DNA from: Acidobacteriota bacterium | GTDB lineage: Bacteria; Acidobacteriota; Terriglobia; UBA7540 | Direction: 5' to 3' | DNA length: 6,965 nucleotides | Assembly: GCA_021789565.1 (NCBI GenBank) | Contig: JAJYJL010000430.1 | Span: 1-6,965 of the forward strand | Shown: piece after piece, positions 1 through 4,716 of the stretch | How the letters are laid out: every line of letters starts with the position of its first letter | Numbering within the stretch: position 1 is the stretch's first letter | Program-made: the position numbers and the translations under genes | The notes under the pieces: model-generated | Told to the model about the DNA's origin: nothing | The model's input: the letters and a program-made list of their open reading frames with translations, nothing else | The model's database searches: none

Positions 1-1113
1 GGAGCCGGAGGGCGGGGACACCAAATCTTCAAAGCTGCCATCAAAGCTCCAAACACCGAAGCTGTCGCGGTAGCCGACGTCTATACCCGGCGACTTGAAG
101 AGGCGAAAGCTATTGCTCCGGGCGTAAAAACCTATTCAGATTTCCGCAGAGTGCTGGATGATAAGAGTATTGACGCCGTGCTAATCGCGACTCCTCAGCA
201 CCAGCATGCGCTGAATTTTGTACCTGCTATCCAGGCTGGCAAGGACGTCTATCAGGAAAAGACGATGGCCTTTGATCCTGACCACGCTCGCCGAATGCAG
301 CATGCATTTCTGGCTTCAGACCGCGTGGTGCAGGTGGGAATCCAGTCCACCAGCAGCGCTGAGCAGGCTCGCGCAAACGAACTTGTTCACAGCAAGACGA
401 TGGGCAGGATTACGGCTATCCACGCCCATATGTACCGAAACTCCCCTTACGGCGGCTGGAAAAGGGCAATTCCTTCCGATTGCGACGCGCAGCACGTGGA
501 GTGGAAGGCTTTTGAAGGTGAAGCCGCCCTGCATCCTTTTGATCCAAACCGCGTGATCAACTGGCGGTTTTACTGGGACTACTCCGGCGGCAACGTTTTC
601 GAAAACATGGTCCACCAGGTTGGATTCTGGGTCAAGGCAATGGGACTGCACATACCCGAACGGGTGAGCATGACAGGCGCCAATTATTTCTCTCCCGAAA
701 TGCAGGTCCCTGACACAATGGATGTTTCCATGGCCCTGCCGGACAAGATCTTTTTCACCTGGAATTCGGGTTTTGGCAGCAGCTACTACGGTGCGGACGA
801 GGTTGTCCTGGGAAGCGACGGAGCCGTATTCCGTGACCAGCGACGTGGTTCCGTGAGCTACGTGCCGAAGCGCACCCGACGCCAGGCGGGCGCGGCCGCA
901 AGCGAAGGAACATCTGCACCTGATATTGTTGGCCGTGATGATGAAACGGAAATCCACATGGAGAACTTCTTCGATTGTGTGCGCACCCGGAAGACTCCGA
1001 ATTGCCCGTTTGAGATCGGGTTCCGGTCGGCGATAGCCTGCCAGATGGCGATAGCTTCATACCGGCAGGGTCGGGAAGTCCACTGGGATTCAGAAGCAGA
1101 ACAGATCGTCTAG
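1..1113 (+). CDS. Gfo/Idh/MocA family NAD(P)-dependent oxidoreductase, 5'-truncated by the window edge
   Basis: The frame is open from base 1 to the TAG at 1111-1113, giving 370 visible residues; the true start and any signal peptide lie outside. The visible protein begins at the Rossmann glycine motif GAGGRGH (residues 1-7). An acidic residue follows the second strand (VADVY), then comes the conserved IATPQHQH segment. The family EKP signature appears here as EKT (86-88, lysine K87). The C-terminal alpha/beta domain includes WRFYWDYSGG and then E201-N-M-V-H205, at the place where most relatives have the D-xxx-H catalytic pair. Family members oxidise or reduce a sugar ring carbon, often C3, with NAD(P). 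The substrate cannot be read from the sequence. It lies 107 bases upstream of a co-directional sugar-isomerase-type gene, which supports a role in sugar or glycoside catabolism. Many relatives in Acidobacteriota and Planctomycetota carry a Tat signal; that cannot be checked here. Family assignment is firm, function is open. Confidence 0.93.
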   Translation, partial: GAGGRGHQIFKAAIKAPNTEAVAVADVYTRRLEEAKAIAPGVKTYSDFRRVLDDKSIDAVLIATPQHQHALNFVPAIQAGKDVYQEKTMAFDPDHARRMQHAFLASDRVVQVGIQSTSSAEQARANELVHSKTMGRITAIHAHMYRNSPYGGWKRAIPSDCDAQHVEWKAFEGEAALHPFDPNRVINWRFYWDYSGGNVFENMVHQVGFWVKAMGLHIPERVSMTGANYFSPEMQVPDTMDVSMALPDKIFFTWNSGFGSSYYGADEVVLGSDGAVFRDQRRGSVSYVPKRTRRQAGAAASEGTSAPDIVGRDDETEIHMENFFDCVRTRKTPNCPFEIGFRSAIACQMAIASYRQGREVHWDSEAEQIV

Positions 1114-1209
1114 CTTTGTGCGTAAGGAGTCGAACTTCCGGGGAAGCCCCTATTCCCGCAACGACCCCTTGCTCTGATGCAACGTATTTAAGGTCCTTTG
1201 TTTTGGGTG

Positions 1210-1214
1210 AGGAG
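1210..1214 (+). promoter_or_regulatory. Ribosome binding site deciding the TIM-barrel gene start
   Basis: AGGAG lies six bases before the ATG at 1221. It selects this start over the in-frame TTG at 1116. The 35 residues in between look nothing like a signal peptide, and the ATG places a twin-arginine motif at residues 7-8. Confidence 0.75.
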
Positions 1215-1220
1215 ACCAAT

Positions 1221-2168
1221 ATGACTGATAAATTAGCAAGAAGAGGGTTTCTGAAAACGGGTGGCCTGGCTGTTGCCAGCGCCTTTGCATTGAATTGCGG
1301 CCAGCAGAAGGAAACGACGCCCGCGCTTTCCACTGGCGCGGCACAGGCGACTTCAACAGAGTTCGCAGCCCAGAAGCCCCGGCTTCTGCCCGGTTGCTGC
1401 GCGTATTCTTTCAACGAATATTTGGCCAAGAAAAAAATGACTTATCCGGAGTTCTTTGACAAGCTGGTCGAAATGGGCTCTCTGGGTGCGGACATGACAG
1501 TTTACTGGTTCAAGTCAACAGACCCCGCTTACCTGAATGAGCTACGCCACGCGGCTTTCAAAAAAGGAATTCCGTTTTCGGGGGCGGCTTGCGGCTCCAG
1601 CATGGTTCAGGCTAGCGCTACTAAACGGAAGCAGGTGCTGGCTGAAATCAAGAAGTGGGTGGACGTTACGGACCAGTTGGGCGCCTCTCACTTGCGGATC
1701 TTTGGGGGACCGTTGCCGAAGGGTGTTACGGGAAAACAGGGTACGGATTGGGTGGTTGAAACGATGAAGCCCGCCTGCGACTATGCAGGCAAGAAAGGGA
1801 TCACCCTCGGCATTGAAGACCATGAAGGTGTTACGCAGAGTGCCGATGTGTGCCTGGAGATTATGCACCGGGTTGATTCTCCCTATGCAGGAATCAATCT
1901 GGATGTCACGAACTTCGTGGCCACGCCTGGTGCCGACCCTTACACCCAGATCAAGGCCTGCCTTCCTTTTGCTACTCACAGTCACATCCGCGACCACTTT
2001 GAGGACGGCTCGCCGGTGGACCTGGAACGTGTGTGGAGGTTGTTTGCTGAAGCAGGCTACAAAGGCTTTATGTCCGCTGAGTACGAAGGAAAAGAAGACC
2101 CCATGACGGGCGTACCTAAACTGATGGACAAGATCAAGATGCTTTGCCGGAAGTACTCGACCGTGTGA
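1221..2168 (+). CDS. Tat-exported sugar phosphate isomerase/epimerase-type TIM-barrel protein (xylose isomerase-like / AP endonuclease 2 fold)
   Basis: This is a 315-residue protein. It starts with a twin-arginine signal (ARRGFLK, R7-R8), then a hydrophobic stretch ending at FALNC (C26) and a low-complexity Thr/Ala linker to about residue 50. The TIM barrel runs from about residue 54 (LLPGCCAYSF) to 312. Residues at the usual metal positions of the family are visible: E199 in GIEDH, D228 in NLDVTN, H253/H255 in THSHIRDH, and E287 in MSAEYEG. The fold is therefore probably an active divalent-metal enzyme that isomerises, epimerises or cleaves a sugar outside the cytoplasm. The exact reaction is unknown. 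Relatives beside Gfo/Idh/MocA genes include enzymes acting on 3-keto sugars or C-glycosides, so that is the favoured inference. C26 could be lipidated, but Asn at -1 is a poor lipobox. The next gene starts about 39 bases downstream on the same strand, suggesting co-transcription. Confidence 0.9.
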   Translation: MTDKLARRGFLKTGGLAVASAFALNCGQQKETTPALSTGAAQATSTEFAAQKPRLLPGCCAYSFNEYLAKKKMTYPEFFDKLVEMGSLGADMTVYWFKSTDPAYLNELRHAAFKKGIPFSGAACGSSMVQASATKRKQVLAEIKKWVDVTDQLGASHLRIFGGPLPKGVTGKQGTDWVVETMKPACDYAGKKGITLGIEDHEGVTQSADVCLEIMHRVDSPYAGINLDVTNFVATPGADPYTQIKACLPFATHSHIRDHFEDGSPVDLERVWRLFAEAGYKGFMSAEYEGKEDPMTGVPKLMDKIKMLCRKYSTV

Positions 2169-2207
2169 GGACACCGGGCCGAACTGTTTCGCCCATTGTG
2201 CACACCG

Positions 2208-3140
2208 ATGCATATGGAAGAAAAAAGAGGGATCAGCCGGAGGGATTTTTTTAAAAAGAGCGCCGCAACGAGCGCAGGAATTGCCGCCGCCCAGGCCATG
2301 CCATCGGTAACAGCGGCTGAAGAAGGTCTACCCGCAGAGCGGAATGAGCGGAAGGTTCTGATCATGTCCGACATGGAGGGTGTGGATGGGATCTTCAACT
2401 GGGCTGAACAGTGCAACCCTCGAAAGAGTCCGCGCTGGCAGGAATCGCAAAAGCTACTGACGGGCGAGGTGAACGCAGCCGTCGAAGGGCTATTGGCGGG
2501 CGGCGCCACGCAGGTGGTGGCGTGGGACGGCCACGACGGCGGCGAGACTCTTTCCGCCAGTGACATTCATCCGAAGGCGCGCCTGCTGATCGGTTCGCCC
2601 ATCCCGCCGATCCGTGAATTCGACTCAACCTTCAGCGCTATCGTCTTTGTGGGCCAGCACGCCATGGCCGGCGCAAAAGACAGCGTGCTCCCGCACTCGT
2701 TTTTCTTTGATATCCAGAACTTGTGGGTGAACGGGAGGTTAGTGGGAGAAATTGGGATCCGCGTGATGATTGCCGGTGAAATGGGTGTCCCGGCGATCAT
2801 GCTTGCCGGCGACACGGCTGCGTGCAGGGAGATTCGGGAGTTGCTTCCACAGGTGGAATGCGCGGAAGTCAAGTCTGGAGGGAGCCCGACGGCAGGATTT
2901 ACGCTCCCTCATCCGGCTGCCTGTGGACTGATTCGCAGCAAGGCGGAGCGCGCGATGAAGCGCGTTCAGGAATTCAAGCCCTTCCGGGTTGAAGGTTCGG
3001 TAGAAATTAAAGTGGAGTACACCACTGCGGGAGCTCCGGGGACATCCCCCCGCCGGGCCGCTCAGCGCCTGGATGAGCGTACAGTGGTATACACGGGAAA
3101 GAACATCATCGACGCATGGTTTAAGTTCGGAAGGCTGTAG
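2208..3140 (+). CDS. Tat-exported M55 family D-aminopeptidase (DppA-like zinc metallopeptidase)
   Basis: From the ATG at 2208 this is 310 residues. In-frame alternatives are TTG 2196 and ATG 2214, and no strong Shine-Dalgarno sequence separates them. The N-terminus has a twin-arginine motif (SRRDFFK, R11-R12), an Ala-rich h-region and a likely cleavage site near SVTA/AEE (about residue 36). The mature part matches Bacillus DppA throughout. Zinc ligands are D55 and E57 (SDMEG), H109 (DGH), H151 (GQHA) and E181 (VGEIG), and the catalytic His is H163 (LPHSF). Spacing between them closely follows DppA D8, E10, H60, H104, H115 and E133, so the enzyme should be active. DppA removes N-terminal D-amino acids such as D-Ala from short peptides. 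The C-terminus (DAWFKFGRL) stops slightly earlier than in DppA. Bacillus DppA has no such leader, so the Tat signal implies a periplasmic role, perhaps on wall-derived peptides. It is the last gene of the + strand group. Confidence 0.92.
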   Translation: MHMEEKRGISRRDFFKKSAATSAGIAAAQAMPSVTAAEEGLPAERNERKVLIMSDMEGVDGIFNWAEQCNPRKSPRWQESQKLLTGEVNAAVEGLLAGGATQVVAWDGHDGGETLSASDIHPKARLLIGSPIPPIREFDSTFSAIVFVGQHAMAGAKDSVLPHSFFFDIQNLWVNGRLVGEIGIRVMIAGEMGVPAIMLAGDTAACREIRELLPQVECAEVKSGGSPTAGFTLPHPAACGLIRSKAERAMKRVQEFKPFRVEGSVEIKVEYTTAGAPGTSPRRAAQRLDERTVVYTGKNIIDAWFKFGRL

Positions 3141-3209
3141 ACCCTCGCACGCCGACATCCCAACCTGTATTCCCGCCTCAAATTAATCCTGGTACCTGAA
3201 GCGAGCCTC
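3141..3209. other. Convergent intergenic gap
   Basis: These 69 bases separate the 3' ends of the M55 peptidase and the UDP-sugar dehydrogenase. I see no GC-rich hairpin followed by a T run on either strand, so no intrinsic terminator is called. Termination here, if any, is Rho-dependent or uses a weak structure. Confidence 0.6.
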
Positions 3210-4616
3210 TCAAGCCTGGACGATCTTGCTTCTGTACTGTGTCAAATTGGCGGTAGCGTTACGGGTATCAACCACCAACTGCGCGTGGCGCACGATGAAT
3301 TCATAATCGTATGAAGAATGATCAGTCGCGACGAGCACGGCATCGTAGCTGGAAAGCGATTCCGCGTTAAGCGCGACCGATTCGAGACCCAGGTCATACT
3401 GGCGCATCTTGTGCAATCGTTCAAAATAGGGATCGTTGTAATCTACGCTGGCTCCGCGCTCCTGGAGAAGTTGGATTATTTTGAGTGACGGCGATTCGCG
3501 CAGGTCGTCTACGTCCCGCTTATAGGAAATACCCAATACGAGGATGCGTGCACCGTGCAGGCATTTGCTTCGCAAGTTCAAAGCTTCCCCGAGCCGGTCT
3601 ACGACATGGTGGGGCATGGAGGTGTTGATTTCTCCAGCCAACTCGATAAAGCGGGTTGGAAACTCATACTCGCGCGCCTTCCAGGTGAGGTAGAACGGGT
3701 CTATGGGGATGCAATGTCCTCCCAGGCCGGGCCCGGGATAGAAAGCTGAAAAGCCAAACGGCTTGCTCTTTGCGGCCGCAATAATCTCCCAGATATCGAG
3801 GCCCATTCGCTGGCAGAGCAGCTTCAGTTCATTCACCATCGCAATGTTAACGCTGCGATAAATGTTTTCCAGCAGCTTGGACATTTCCGCGGCGCGGGAC
3901 GAACTGACCAGCACAATCCGGTCGAAGGCTGCTTCATAAAGGATCTTGGTTGCCATGGCACTGGCAGCGTTGACGCCGCCCACGACCTTGGGGATCTGAT
4001 GGGTTTTAAAGGAGGGGTTGCCCGGATCTTCTCTTTCGGGCGAGAAGGCAAGGAGGAAGGTTGCATCGTCAGAACTCCCGCCCACGGCCACTCCGTTTTC
4101 CACCGTGTATGGGACCACAGGACAACGCAGTCCGGTTCGCTCCAGAATTGGCAGAACGACTTCTTCTGTAGTGCCGGGATAAGTCGTGCTTTCAAGGACG
4201 ACAAGCTGGCCTGGGCGCAAATGCGCGCCGATGGATTCTGCCGTATTCCGAATATAGGTGAGATCGGGTTCCCGATGGTCATCGAGCGGTGTGGGAACAC
4301 AGATGATGACGGCGTCCATCAATCTCAGGTCAGAAAAGTCCGTCGTTGCCTTAAAGTGCCCGCGGCGAAGCGCGTCTGAGATTTCGGTTTCAGGGATATG
4401 CTTGATATAGGTGCGCCCCTGGCGGAGAATGTCGACCTTGCGGATGTCAATGTCAAATCCCGTGGCGGCAATTCCTTTGCTCGCGAAGAGCAGGGCAATC
4501 GGCAATCCAACGTACCCGAGTCCAACAATTCCCACATTTGCTGTCTTTTCCCGGACCCGCCTGCCAAAGGCTGTCAGGAGTTCGTTTTGTAAAGGTGCTC
4601 TGTTTTCCGAAGTCAT
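3210..4616 (-). CDS. wbpA: Nucleotide sugar dehydrogenase, WbpA-like UDP-N-acetyl-D-glucosamine 6-dehydrogenase
   Basis: This is a complete 468-residue protein with an ATG start and TGA stop. It would oxidise the C6 hydroxyl of a UDP-N-acetylhexosamine to a carboxylate with two NAD+, supplying uronic-acid sugars for surface polysaccharide in the cytoplasm. The N-terminal Rossmann motif GLGYVGLP is at 32-39. ICVPTPL and ESTTYPGTT follow, then FSPEREDPGN (191-200). The central helix carries K247 and N251 (SKLLEN). The catalytic loop GPGLGGHCIPIDPFYL holds nucleophile C302 and D306. The C-terminal UDP-binding domain includes LGISYKRDVDDLRESP. SYIKHIP-like, EREDPGN and TWKAREYE segments favour the WbpA (UDP-GlcNAc) branch over UDP-glucose dehydrogenase. 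Substrate choice between GlcNAc and ManNAc is inferred. Compared with WbpA there are about 16-18 extra residues near 165-182. It lies 100 bases downstream of the PQQ gene with its own candidate promoter, so linkage to that gene is doubtful. Confidence 0.93.
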   Translation of the reverse strand: MTSENRAPLQNELLTAFGRRVREKTANVGIVGLGYVGLPIALLFASKGIAATGFDIDIRKVDILRQGRTYIKHIPETEISDALRRGHFKATTDFSDLRLMDAVIICVPTPLDDHREPDLTYIRNTAESIGAHLRPGQLVVLESTTYPGTTEEVVLPILERTGLRCPVVPYTVENGVAVGGSSDDATFLLAFSPEREDPGNPSFKTHQIPKVVGGVNAASAMATKILYEAAFDRIVLVSSSRAAEMSKLLENIYRSVNIAMVNELKLLCQRMGLDIWEIIAAAKSKPFGFSAFYPGPGLGGHCIPIDPFYLTWKAREYEFPTRFIELAGEINTSMPHHVVDRLGEALNLRSKCLHGARILVLGISYKRDVDDLRESPSLKIIQLLQERGASVDYNDPYFERLHKMRQYDLGLESVALNAESLSSYDAVLVATDHSSYDYEFIVRHAQLVVDTRNATANLTQYRSKIVQA

Positions 4617-4630
4617 GCTGTTGAGTCCCG

Positions 4631-4638
4631 CCTTCCTT
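4631..4638 (-). promoter_or_regulatory. Possible ribosome binding site of the UDP-sugar dehydrogenase
   Basis: On the minus strand AAGGAAGG lies 14 bases before the ATG at 4616. The sequence is a good anti-16S match, but the spacing is longer than the usual 5-10 bases. It may be weak, or the true start may differ slightly. Confidence 0.35.
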
Positions 4639-4651
4639 GTTCAGAACCGTG

Positions 4652-4681
4652 ATTATAAGCTGGACGGATTTTCAACTGCAA
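4652..4681 (-). promoter_or_regulatory. Candidate sigma-70-type promoter for the UDP-sugar dehydrogenase
   Basis: Reading the minus strand, TTGCAG (4676-4681) is followed after 18 bases by a perfect TATAAT (4652-4657). The -35 matches consensus in only three of six positions. Transcription would start near 4645, giving a leader of about 28 bases that still contains the AAGGAAGG element. Location in the only sizeable minus-strand gap supports it. It would let the UDP-sugar gene be expressed apart from the upstream PQQ gene. Confidence 0.45.
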
Positions 4682-4716
4682 ACACCCTCGCGCAGAGCCA
4701 CTGAAGCGCGGGATAT

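Noticed and set aside
1140..1150. GGGG-AAG-CCCC hairpin after the oxidoreductase stop, considered as a terminator
   Set aside because: It has only four base pairs with a three-base loop and no T run follows. It is too weak to call.
1116..1220. TTG at 1116 as the start of the TIM-barrel protein
   Set aside because: It would add 35 residues that bury the Tat motif. AGGAG six bases before ATG 1221 fits far better.
755..1429. Minus-strand open frame of 224 codons crossing the oxidoreductase end and the TIM-barrel start
   Set aside because: It overlaps two well-supported genes, resembles no known family and is rich in Arg, Pro and Ser as expected of an antisense shadow.
1542..2213. Minus-strand open frame of 223 codons opposite the TIM-barrel gene
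   Set aside because: It is fully antisense to a gene with intact motifs, and no recognisable domain is present.
2246..2257. T7-A5 homopolymer run in the M55 leader, considered as a frameshift or programmed slippage site
   Set aside because: The frame through it encodes a sensible Tat motif (RRDFFKK) and continues intact, so neither error nor recoding is needed.
4652..4675. TTGAAA (minus strand, 4670-4675) as the -35 for TATAAT
   Set aside because: The spacer is only 12 bases, too short for a sigma-70 promoter. TTGCAG at 18 bases is preferred despite its weaker match.
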